From: Clostridium sp. CF012
Lineage (GTDB): Bacteria > Bacillota > Clostridia > Clostridiales > Clostridiaceae
Assembly (NCBI RefSeq): GCF_018861755.1
Contig: NZ_JAHLEF010000040.1
Location: 1-46,669 of the forward strand
Reading direction: 5' to 3'
DNA length: 46,669 bases
Under the pieces are notes generated by a model. It was not told the DNA's origin. It made no database searches and was given only the letters and a program-made list of their open reading frames with translations. The position numbers and the translations under genes are program-made. Below, piece by piece: positions 7,615 to 15,570 of this stretch; position 1 is the first letter of the stretch; the number at the start of each line of letters is the position of its first letter.

Positions 7615-10518
7615 TTATAGTGTCTTTAGATATTCTTGTAAATCTCCCCCAGTGCTTTTTGTGAATTTACCCTTATCTAATTTGAAATATTGAGCCTGCT
7701 TGCATTGCGCCCTTATTAATTCTACTAAGGTTGCATGACAAGTGAGCACAAAAATCTGATGTGTCTTTGCGAGTTTTTCTAAGGCCATAACTGTATTTTT
7801 AGTGTGTGCTATATCAAAATTTACAAAGGAATCGTCAAGTATAACTGGTAAACAAGGCTTAATTTCTTTTATTCTGCTTATGCGGACTGCTAAGAATAAT
7901 TGCTCCTTTGTACCCCTGCTTAACTCTTTTGAGCTGGCTACAATACTCTCATCCCGTAGTATTGTTTTAAAGTCTCCCTGCATTATATCCTCCATAGGCA
8001 TAATATCTTTGTATTCTCCTGAGGTTATTTCACTTAGAATATCACTAGCTCCCTTTAAGAGCTTATCCTTAGTGTTTGATAAAAATCTCTCTCTAATTTT
8101 TTCTAAGAATAAGGCCGCTGTATTATAAACTGCATAGGTTTCTGCAAGAGGTCTTAACTGTCCTCTTGCTTCTATAATATTTTGCTCATATTGTAATAAC
8201 TTGTCATCAGAATTCAAGGCTTGGATCTCATCTTTTGTACTCTGTTTTTCATTCTTTAAATCAGCTAATTGTCTTATCAATTCACTATTTTCAGTATTCA
8301 AAACCTCATAATCATAATTTAGTTCAGAAATGCTAACATACTGCTTATACAAATCATCCAGCACTTCTAATAGCTTTTCATTTTCATCCGGATTTAGTTC
8401 CACTTCTTTTCTTTCATCATATAGTAATCGCCCTACACGCTGGCTTTTTACACCTTGCAGTAACTTATCATTAATAATTTTTAATTCATTCTTGTGACTA
8501 GCATATTTTATATACTTTTCACCCACACTTATATATTTTTCTAAGGATAAAATTATATTTTCATGCTGATTTTCCTTTGAATTGCTCCACCCAGGAATAT
8601 TTACAGCTGAATGATCTCTAGCCAGAAACTCTTCAATTTCACGCTCCACCAACCTTAATCTTGAAAAGCTCTTTTCAGTTTTTTCTCCTAGCATCAAATG
8701 CTTATATAAAAGCTCTACCTTTAGTAATATGTCATTGCAAATACTACTAATATTATCTATATCTATATCTATTTCCTTTGTGCTTATTTGTTCTGAATTT
8801 TTAATATTAAAATAAGTAAATTTATTGTGCAGCACATTAATATCATTCAAATACTCACGAGTAGCACTAAATTCATTATCTAGCTTTTTCTTTAATAAAT
8901 TATATTCGGATATTTCATCCTTCAAAAAAGCTGCAATTTTAAAATAATCTTTAATACCCTCAGCTGTTACTCTGGCATCAAGCTTTAAAATATCCCTGTA
9001 CTCATCCATGATGTTATTCATTTCTATTGAATTTTCCTCTAAATTGTTTAGTTCCCCAGTATTTTTATTAAAAAGAAACTCTAAGTTATCAATGCTAGCT
9101 TTAGTCTCTAAATTTCTATTTAGTAATAGTCTGCTATTAGAGTAATTTATAAATAAATACGTGGTTGTGCCTAATGCTCCAATTAATATTATTGAAGCTC
9201 CTAGTAGTTTATCTATAAAAAACAATATAAGTCCTAAAATTATAGTTAATAGTGTAAAATAAAAATATTTTTTGGCATAAACAATAGTATCATAAGGTTT
9301 AATTTGTTTTTCTAAAATTTCTCTTTGAATTTTATAGTCTTCATTTTTTTTATTACAAACTGCTATTTCGTCTTCTGTTTTTCTAAATTTTTCTATGTTA
9401 CGCATTAAAACCTCTTGCTGTACCTCATCACAATTAATTTGTTCCACAATATTAAAACTAGCCCAATTATCGTTAGCCTTTCTAATTTTTTTCTTTAGCG
9501 ATTGCATCTTTTCAGAATATTCCTTTTTAATAATGAGTAGATTTTTTATCATTTCTTTAATGCCAGATAGCCCATTATAAAAGCAAGTAATCTCTACCTT
9601 GCTTTCAAGAAGCAACTCTTTAATGCTCTTATCCTTGGATGTTTGACTTTGAAATTCATCCTTTACATTATTATACTGTTCTACTTCTTTAGTAAATTGG
9701 GTTTTTAGAGCCTTGGCTTTTTCTATATTATATTCTCTTATATCTTCTGGACTAAAAAAATAATTATGAAGCTCTCCTTCTAGATTTTTCTTATTTTCAT
9801 TAAGCTCATAATTATGCTTTAACATCTCTAATTTAATTATATTATTATTGCTATTTATAAGTTCCATTTCCTTTGAAATTATAGTGCTCTCAAGCTTTGA
9901 ATATATTTTTTTCTTTTGCATATAGGTATCTAAAAGTTCCATAGATTTTCTTTTTCCTTCTACGCTTTTTTTAATATTTTCCGCGAAGGGCTTAAACATT
10001 TTAGTATAGGGATTTCCACGAGTTCCACCAACCACATTAGCTTTTTCTCTTAGCGCTCTTGCAACTCCTGGTATTTTTATAATGTGCTTAAAGCCTGCAC
10101 CAAGTAGCATAGACTGAAGATTGCTGTCTTCCTTATCTGAACTCTTATTAAGTTCATCAAGACTTATAGTGAAAAGCTCTCTGTAGGTCGCCTTATCTAT
10201 ATTATATAACCCCTTGTTATCCTTAGCCTCTGTGGCGTTTTTATAGACTATCTCAGGATTACTAAATCCTTTTAACAATAAATTTACTTCACTGCCCTCC
10301 TCTGATTCCAAATCGCATCGCACATCATATTGGAATTTAGGAGGTGGTAGGTTACTATTTTGTGAAAAACCATAGGGTATATTTCTAATTACCTTCATTA
10401 AGCTAGTTTTGCCGGATCTATTTGCTCCACCAATAACTATTATACCGCCCCCTAAGTCTTCCAGTTTTTCACCTTGAAACACCCCAAAATCTCTAATATC
10501 CAACTGTGTTATTTTCAA
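7615..10518 (-). CDS. YhaN-like SMC/Rad50-type ATPase
   Basis: A 967-residue ATPase of the AAA_27/SbcC type that works with a YhaO-like phosphoesterase. Walker A is GGANRSGKTS near residue 31, the ABC signature ELSRGTKEQL near 865 and Walker B LPVILDDSF near 892. Long coiled-coil stretches lie between. Unlike Rad50, the middle holds two membrane helices (about 415-460, ILGLILFFIDKLLGASIIL...), a hallmark of YhaN; the protein is therefore probably membrane-attached. The start is TTG behind GGAGGTGAT. The gap to yhaO upstream is 11 bases, so the two are cotranscribed. It probably joins DNA-end processing or repair, as inferred for B. subtilis YhaN. Confidence 0.88.
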   Translation of the reverse strand: MKITQLDIRDFGVFQGEKLEDLGGGIIVIGGANRSGKTSLMKVIRNIPYGFSQNSNLPPPKFQYDVRCDLESEEGSEVNLLLKGFSNPEIVYKNATEAKDNKGLYNIDKATYRELFTISLDELNKSSDKEDSNLQSMLLGAGFKHIIKIPGVARALREKANVVGGTRGNPYTKMFKPFAENIKKSVEGKRKSMELLDTYMQKKKIYSKLESTIISKEMELINSNNNIIKLEMLKHNYELNENKKNLEGELHNYFFSPEDIREYNIEKAKALKTQFTKEVEQYNNVKDEFQSQTSKDKSIKELLLESKVEITCFYNGLSGIKEMIKNLLIIKKEYSEKMQSLKKKIRKANDNWASFNIVEQINCDEVQQEVLMRNIEKFRKTEDEIAVCNKKNEDYKIQREILEKQIKPYDTIVYAKKYFYFTLLTIILGLILFFIDKLLGASIILIGALGTTTYLFINYSNSRLLLNRNLETKASIDNLEFLFNKNTGELNNLEENSIEMNNIMDEYRDILKLDARVTAEGIKDYFKIAAFLKDEISEYNLLKKKLDNEFSATREYLNDINVLHNKFTYFNIKNSEQISTKEIDIDIDNISSICNDILLKVELLYKHLMLGEKTEKSFSRLRLVEREIEEFLARDHSAVNIPGWSNSKENQHENIILSLEKYISVGEKYIKYASHKNELKIINDKLLQGVKSQRVGRLLYDERKEVELNPDENEKLLEVLDDLYKQYVSISELNYDYEVLNTENSELIRQLADLKNEKQSTKDEIQALNSDDKLLQYEQNIIEARGQLRPLAETYAVYNTAALFLEKIRERFLSNTKDKLLKGASDILSEITSGEYKDIMPMEDIMQGDFKTILRDESIVASSKELSRGTKEQLFLAVRISRIKEIKPCLPVILDDSFVNFDIAHTKNTVMALEKLAKTHQIFVLTCHATLVELIRAQCKQAQYFKLDKGKFTKSTGGDLQEYLKTL

Positions 10519-10529
10519 ATTATCACCTC

Positions 10530-11876
10530 CTACATTATTTCTAAAGCTTCAACTAACTTTTCAATAACTAGTTCCCTTGCTTGCGATATAATATCTTCAA
10601 TAATTTCCTCATCAATATCAAATTTATCTTCATTCATGTTTTCCGTATAAATTTGCTTCTTCCAAATGGAGCCCCAATTTTTCACCAGTTCTACTCTATG
10701 CTCCCCCTCTTCCCTATATAAGCTAATTACCTCATCTAAATCAGCGAAAATAGAGTTTTGCATTTTGAGACTTTCAAAATCTTGCATAAGCGGTGCGGTT
10801 CTAAATATTATGGAATCTACCCACATAAAATATTTTTCTGTGGAAAGTTCTTCGTTTATATCCTCTACAAACTGTTTATAATCCTCTTCCTTCATATGAG
10901 TTATTTTATCCTGAAGCTCTGTTCTTCCTTTTATTACTAATTGTAGAATATGTCCTTTAAATTCATCATTTATTGCTTCTTTAGGCTGCTCAAATTCATT
11001 ATAGATTTTAGTAAGACCATATGTTACCTCTTTGGTTTTATCTAAAATTAATCCCATCAAATCACTAAAATTTTCTATTTTGCTCTCTTCAACTATTATT
11101 ATTTCTACCCTTTTATATATTATAGTTGCTATAGGCAAAAATTCCATTTTAATAATATCTTTCTTGCATACCTCAATGTAGAAAACTCCACCTTGTCCCT
11201 GTTCTCCCATATCACGTCCTTGAGGAATTCCTGGAAAAGCTATAATAGGCTTTATAGAACTTAAAATATTAGTTTTATGAATATGTCCAAGAGCCCAATA
11301 ATCTATATTAGGTACCGCCTTAAGTTCCTCTAAGGTGCAAGGAACATAATTTTTATTATCCCTCTCCAATGCAGTATGTAGCATTGCAATATTAAAGCTA
11401 TCATTATCCATTAAATAGTTTTCATAGATTTTTTCTCTTTCAGATCGAAGCTTATAAGATTTCCCAACGATTTTTGCTATAATTTCATCATCTTTGCATA
11501 CCTCATAAATCTCTGCACTATCAGAACTTAAAATATGAACATTTATGGGCATATCAAACAATTCTTGTTTCTCATTTGCAGCATCGTGATTACCGTAAAT
11601 AACATATACGTGTATGTTTATTTCACTTAGTCTTGTACATTGATTAATAAAAAATCTATTCCCTCGTACAGACCTTAAATAACTGTCATATACATCACCA
11701 CAAATCAATATAAAATCCACCTTATAAAGAATGGCTATATTACAAATTCTTTCATAACCTCCGTATACAGCTTCGCTGCAAAGGGCTTGTATTTCTTCCG
11801 GGGGTTTCCCATTGATATTAAGAAATGATCCTATATGCAAGTCCGCAGCATGAATAAAGCGAAGTGTTCCACTCAT
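10530..11876 (-). CDS. YhaO-like metallophosphoesterase (Mre11/SbcD family nuclease)
   Basis: Calcineurin-type phosphoesterase of 448 residues, partner of the ATPase that follows. Metal-binding motifs appear in order: DLHIG (about 12-16), GDVYDS (about 60), GNHD (about 96) and GHIH (about 196). The C-terminal half is the SbcD/YhaO-type capping and partner-binding part. The start ATG has GGTGGAAAAG upstream. It is the first gene of the yhaO-yhaN pair. By family knowledge the complex acts on DNA ends; the sequence alone does not tell exo- from endonuclease activity. Confidence 0.9.
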   Translation of the reverse strand: MSGTLRFIHAADLHIGSFLNINGKPPEEIQALCSEAVYGGYERICNIAILYKVDFILICGDVYDSYLRSVRGNRFFINQCTRLSEINIHVYVIYGNHDAANEKQELFDMPINVHILSSDSAEIYEVCKDDEIIAKIVGKSYKLRSEREKIYENYLMDNDSFNIAMLHTALERDNKNYVPCTLEELKAVPNIDYWALGHIHKTNILSSIKPIIAFPGIPQGRDMGEQGQGGVFYIEVCKKDIIKMEFLPIATIIYKRVEIIIVEESKIENFSDLMGLILDKTKEVTYGLTKIYNEFEQPKEAINDEFKGHILQLVIKGRTELQDKITHMKEEDYKQFVEDINEELSTEKYFMWVDSIIFRTAPLMQDFESLKMQNSIFADLDEVISLYREEGEHRVELVKNWGSIWKKQIYTENMNEDKFDIDEEIIEDIISQARELVIEKLVEALEIM

Positions 11877-12032
11877 TACTTTTCCACCACCTATTTTATT
11901 TTAGATGTCAATATAGATATTTTACCATAAAAACCAAATGTATATATAACTCAACTATATTGAAATTTAATAATTTGCTACAATTCGAAAAAATTTTAAG
12001 TTATAATAGTACTTATAGAGGATTATAGGTGT

Positions 12033-12100
12033 CATAACAATTAATAATTGTTATGTACTTAAGCGAACCACGAGGGGCATAACAATTAATAATTATTATG
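12033..12100 (+). repeat. Two tandem palindromes in the threonine aldolase leader
   Basis: CATAACAATTA-A-TAATTGTTATG (12033-12055, perfect 11-bp arms) recurs 45 bases later (12078-12100) with one mismatch. The flanks are also related (GTAC after each copy, then an AAC...GGGG stretch), so a ~45-bp unit was duplicated. The second unit ends at the real ribosome binding site. They may be operators or RNA hairpins. A very similar palindrome precedes argS (30154-30177). Confidence 0.7.
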
Positions 12101-12131
12101 TACCCGAGAGAACTAAGGGGAGGAAATGTAT

Positions 12132-13169
12132 ATGAAATTTATAGATTTAAGAAGCGATACAGTAACACAGCCTACACAAAATATGAGACAAGCTATGTTT
12201 ACAGCTGAGGTTGGAGATGACGTTTATGGTGATGATCCAACTGTAATTGCACTAGAAGAATATGCTGCTAAACTTGTTGGAAAAGAAGCTGCACTGTTTG
12301 TTCCAAGTGGTACTTTTGGAAATCAGCTAGCGCTCTTTACCCATTGTACTCGTGGTAATGAAGTTATTCTTGGTGATGATTGCCACATAGTGGTACATGA
12401 AGTTGCTGGTTCATCAATAATTGCTGGAGTTCAGCTTAGAACTCTAATCAGTAATAAGGGAGAACTGGACCCTAAACAAATCCAGTCTAGAATAAGAAAA
12501 GAGGATGAGGATATTCATTATCCTAGTACAGGTCTTATATGCATCGAAAATGCTCATTCTTGCGGTAGAGTAATACCACTTTGTACCATGGAAAACATTT
12601 ACGATTTAGCAAAGCAGCAGGATGTCCCTGTTCATTTAGATGGCGCAAGACTTTTTAATGCTGCTGCATACCTAGATGTAGATGCAAAAGAAATTACTAA
12701 ATATTGTGACACTGTAATGTTTTGTTTATCCAAAGCTCTTTGTGCACCTATAGGTTCTATTCTTGCTGGTGATAAAAATTTTATTGCCAAGGCAAGAAAG
12801 AAAAGAAAGGTTTTAGGTGGTGGCCTTAGACAAGTGGGTATTTTAGCTGCAGCAGGACTTGTGGCATTGCACGAAATGATTCCACAGCTTAAAATAGATC
12901 ATGCGAATGCTTTATTTCTTGGAGAAGAATTATCAAAAATTCCTGGCATATCAGTAAATAAAGAAGATACACATATTAATATGGTATTCTTTGATATGAG
13001 CGCTACTGGATTTAGTAGCGATAAATTAGTAGAAGAATTTTATAATAGAGGAATAAAGATTAATGGAGTAGAAGATGGTTTAATGCGCTTCGTTACACAT
13101 AACTGGGTTTCTAAAGAAGATATTGAATTTATTATAACCTCTATGAAAGAAATTCTTACTGGCAAATAA
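12132..13169 (+). CDS. ltaE: Low-specificity L-threonine aldolase
   Basis: PLP enzyme splitting L-threonine/allo-threonine into glycine and acetaldehyde. The N-terminus has the family signature DLRSDTVT and MRQAM...VGDDVYGDDP; the PLP lysine is in CLSKAL near residue 201; HLDGARLFNAA holds the PLP-ring aspartate. Length is normal (345 aa). The ATG at 12132 is preferred to the in-frame ATG at 12126 because AGGGGAGG (12116-12123) is 8 bases from the former and 2 from the latter. The gene is monocistronic; the duplicated palindromes in its leader suggest specific control. Confidence 0.92.
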   Translation: MKFIDLRSDTVTQPTQNMRQAMFTAEVGDDVYGDDPTVIALEEYAAKLVGKEAALFVPSGTFGNQLALFTHCTRGNEVILGDDCHIVVHEVAGSSIIAGVQLRTLISNKGELDPKQIQSRIRKEDEDIHYPSTGLICIENAHSCGRVIPLCTMENIYDLAKQQDVPVHLDGARLFNAAAYLDVDAKEITKYCDTVMFCLSKALCAPIGSILAGDKNFIAKARKKRKVLGGGLRQVGILAAAGLVALHEMIPQLKIDHANALFLGEELSKIPGISVNKEDTHINMVFFDMSATGFSSDKLVEEFYNRGIKINGVEDGLMRFVTHNWVSKEDIEFIITSMKEILTGK

Positions 13170-13244
13170 TACATGGTTTTTTCCAATGATCTTTTGATGA
13201 CATATAGTATAATAAATTAAAAAAAGCATACAATAATGTTAATA

Positions 13245-13670
13245 GATGATTCAAAGTGGTTGAGCCAAGAGTGCTCCTAGACTGGAAATAGTTTTAGAGT
13301 ATTCGGCCAAAGGTGTATACGATATCTACTAAGGTTTTTTATATGCCGGAGGGAAGATTATTATGGGTTCTTAACAGCTGTATATGTGCCTAACTGTACA
13401 TATATGGTTCTCCCGGATGTATGATAGTCGAGCTAAGATGATATAGGTTGCCGCAGGTTTTATTAGTATATGACTAGGGGTTATTCTTAATCGAGAGATT
13501 GTTTTTAGCTCCCAAGGTGTTCTATATGGTCAAGTAAAGATGTATATATGTGCTGTAATGCTCAAATGGGTATGTAAGGATGTATATATGTTGTAGCGTA
13601 GATTGCTTTGAGTTGTCAAAAAATCCCTTGGGTTAAAAGACAAGTTATTTTATAATAACTTGTCTTTTTT
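13245..13670 (+). ncRNA. Candidate structured non-coding RNA with its own terminator
   Basis: A 600-base gap without coding capacity. It is closed by a 12-bp helix, GATGATTCAAAG (13245-13256) with CTTTGAGTTGTC (13606-13617), every position paired if G-U is allowed. Inside are a helix CCGGAGGGAA (13346-13355) with TTCTCCCGG (13408-13416), GAGCTAA (13430-13436) with TTAGCTC (13505-13511), and an 18-base direct repeat (GTAARGATGTATATATGT at 13534 and 13574). A perfect terminator hairpin (13635-13648 with 13653-13666, then TTTTTT) ends the unit. GC content is higher than in neighbouring spacers. TATAAT at 13208 could be the -10 box, but no good -35 is seen. I cannot match it to tmRNA, RNase P, SRP or 6S RNA. 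Confidence 0.65.
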
Positions 13671-13684
13671 ATTTTAGATACACA

Positions 13685-13735
13685 AAAATAAATAACAAGT
13701 CAGTATGCTAGCATATTTGACTTGTTATTTATTTT
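13685..13735 (-). terminator. Terminator of the GerMN lipoprotein gene
   Basis: Perfect 18-bp arms, AAAATAAATAACAAGTCA (13685-13702) and its complement (13718-13735), with T residues next on the minus strand. It faces the RNA terminator ending at 13666. Confidence 0.8.
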
Positions 13736-13770
13736 AATCTTTTATGTGAAAATGTTATGGCCTATTAATT

Positions 13771-14352
13771 TTATTTTTTTATCATTTCTAGATTTTCAAG
13801 CATAGGCTTGCTAACATCAAAATGACCTTTAATACTCTCTACATTCTTGCCTTCAACAAGAAATTGAACCTTATTTATCCCTAATTCCTTATTTAAAACT
13901 AATGTATTTATAATTGAAAACAAAGCCATTCCCTCTCCTGTAGAGCCACCGGATATTTTCTCAGCTCCGCTACTCTTAAAATCAACATAAGCAATATTTT
14001 CCTTGACTTGCACATCTATTATTTCTAAATCCACAGGCAATGTTGCAATTAATTTTGTGTCCGTGCTTTTTGCACTAGGTCCTTTTACTAATTCGCCTAC
14101 AACAGACTTAGCTGTAGGGTTTGCTAAAGTTCTTTTCTCACCTACTAAGTTCATAGCTTGATCATCACTAAAATAAAGTACCATCTCACTACTTTTAATC
14201 TCTTCGGTTTTACCTTCTACTTTTGTTTCCACGGCACCTACTACTGCTTTAGAGGATTCTTTTGGCTCCTCTTTTTTTACCTGGTCTTTTCCACAAGCAA
14301 CCAATGTAAACATTAGTACACTACATAATATTACTGAAAGAATTTTCTTCAT
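13771..14352 (-). CDS. GerMN-domain lipoprotein
   Basis: A secreted, lipid-anchored protein of 193 residues. Signal peptide with lipobox LVAC; the modified cysteine is about residue 20. A Lys/Glu-rich linker (about 23-55) leads to one GerMN (Gmad4) domain (about 60-190) with LYFSDDQAMNLVGEKR, the central GPSAKSTDTKLIATLP and the late NKVQFLVEG. The family includes germination/sporulation protein GerM and LpqB-like proteins; a direct role in germination is not established for single-domain versions. The ATG at 14352 is preferred to the GTG at 14361, because AGGAAGG lies 8 bases ahead of the former. Confidence 0.85.
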   Translation of the reverse strand: MKKILSVILCSVLMFTLVACGKDQVKKEEPKESSKAVVGAVETKVEGKTEEIKSSEMVLYFSDDQAMNLVGEKRTLANPTAKSVVGELVKGPSAKSTDTKLIATLPVDLEIIDVQVKENIAYVDFKSSGAEKISGGSTGEGMALFSIINTLVLNKELGINKVQFLVEGKNVESIKGHFDVSKPMLENLEMIKK

Positions 14353-14593
14353 TATTGTCACCTTCCTAATAAAATATTATATTAATAATTAATATAAGCT
14401 AACGATGAATATTTAAGTATATTAGCAACTATATATAAATTATATCATAAATTATAACCATATGTGGTAATGTTTCTTAAAATTACCTTTACTAAATATA
14501 TTATAGGATAGGGCAGGTTTTAGCTAAACCCGACCTTAATATTTTTTATTGCAATTTTTAGTAAATAATAATTTTATATAGCAGCTTTTTACT

Positions 14594-15340
14594 TCATACT
14601 AATTGTTCAAAGTTTACATACCATTTAGAATATTTAGTTCCCTCCCCATCTTTATAAGTACCATTCTTATCTTTCACCATAACTGTTGCTCTTTTATTTA
14701 TCTTATAAATGAATCCACTATACTTTTTATTTTCCTGAAGGAAGCATACATTTTGTCCTATTTTAAAGCCGTAGTCCAATGAAATTATCTCCTTTTGACT
14801 TGGCAATTGATGATTTACTTCTGTATGAGCAAATATATTATTAACCATGGTTTTAAACCTACGCTTTTTACAACTAGATTCACTATAAAGATGAAATTCC
14901 ATCAAATGGCATAATTCATGTTCAAAAACTATTTGAAAAGCCTCTAAGGAATCCGCTGTATTTATACCGGATACTATCTTATCTCTTTCTACCTTATAAT
15001 ATTGGAAAAAGAACTTTATGCCCATTCTTATTTCATAAGTTTTTTCGGTTTCCTGCAATAGTTTCGTTTTTCTACTATATATGGTTTTCCCTGCTGCAGA
15101 AGTCATCCTAGTGGATAGGGAAAAAGTTATACCTTCCTTGAAATTGTCTCTAAAATAATTTTCAAAAAATTCTTCATCATACATATGAAATAAAATTTTC
15201 ACGTCCTCATCTGACATACATTGTATATTTCCTGTATTCACATTTTCAGATTTAGCCATAAATTTGTTTCTTATAGTATCCCGCTTTTTAATTATTTCCT
15301 GCTCACTGTATTTTAAATCTTTTATATTCTGTCCTGTCAT
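14594..15340 (-). CDS. SprT-like zinc metalloprotease-fold protein
   Basis: 248 residues. The clear motif is EHELCHLMEFH near residue 143, the HExxH zinc site of SprT/Spartan-like peptidases, followed by a basic stretch (CKKRRFK). The C-terminus carries a small beta domain (GFKIGQNVCFLQENKKYSGFIYKINKRATV) resembling a nucleic-acid-binding barrel. The ATG at 15340 is preferred over one at 15391 because AAGGAAG stands 8 bases ahead of it and the upstream start has no ribosome binding site. Its substrate is unknown. It stands alone; a hairpin near 14511-14540 lies past its stop. Confidence 0.75.
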   Translation of the reverse strand: MTGQNIKDLKYSEQEIIKKRDTIRNKFMAKSENVNTGNIQCMSDEDVKILFHMYDEEFFENYFRDNFKEGITFSLSTRMTSAAGKTIYSRKTKLLQETEKTYEIRMGIKFFFQYYKVERDKIVSGINTADSLEAFQIVFEHELCHLMEFHLYSESSCKKRRFKTMVNNIFAHTEVNHQLPSQKEIISLDYGFKIGQNVCFLQENKKYSGFIYKINKRATVMVKDKNGTYKDGEGTKYSKWYVNFEQLV

Positions 15341-15487
15341 TGTCCTTACTTCCTTATACTTAAGTACCTTTAAAAAATAATAAGTGCTCATTCTTAAGGT
15401 GCTTTATTTTAACTAATAATTTCTAAATATAATATATCATGATTCTAGAATAATAACTATCCATCTTTTATAAATACGCAAACAAAA

Positions 15488-15512
15488 ATCCCACATATAG
15501 AACTTGTGGGAT
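15488..15512 (-). terminator. Terminator of the VIT/VWA gene
   Basis: Arms ATCCCACA (15488-15495) and TGTGGGAT (15505-15512); read on the minus strand the hairpin is followed by TTTTTGTTT. Confidence 0.75.
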
Positions 15513-15570
15513 CTTTGCATTTAAATGCTATAATAAAAGTTAAATCTTCAGCTAGATTGCTGAAATGTTA

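Noticed and set aside
13245-13670. RNase P RNA, tmRNA or 6S RNA
   Set aside because: None of their hallmark sequences (GAGGAAAGTCC, the tRNA-like ends) is present; kept as an unnamed RNA.
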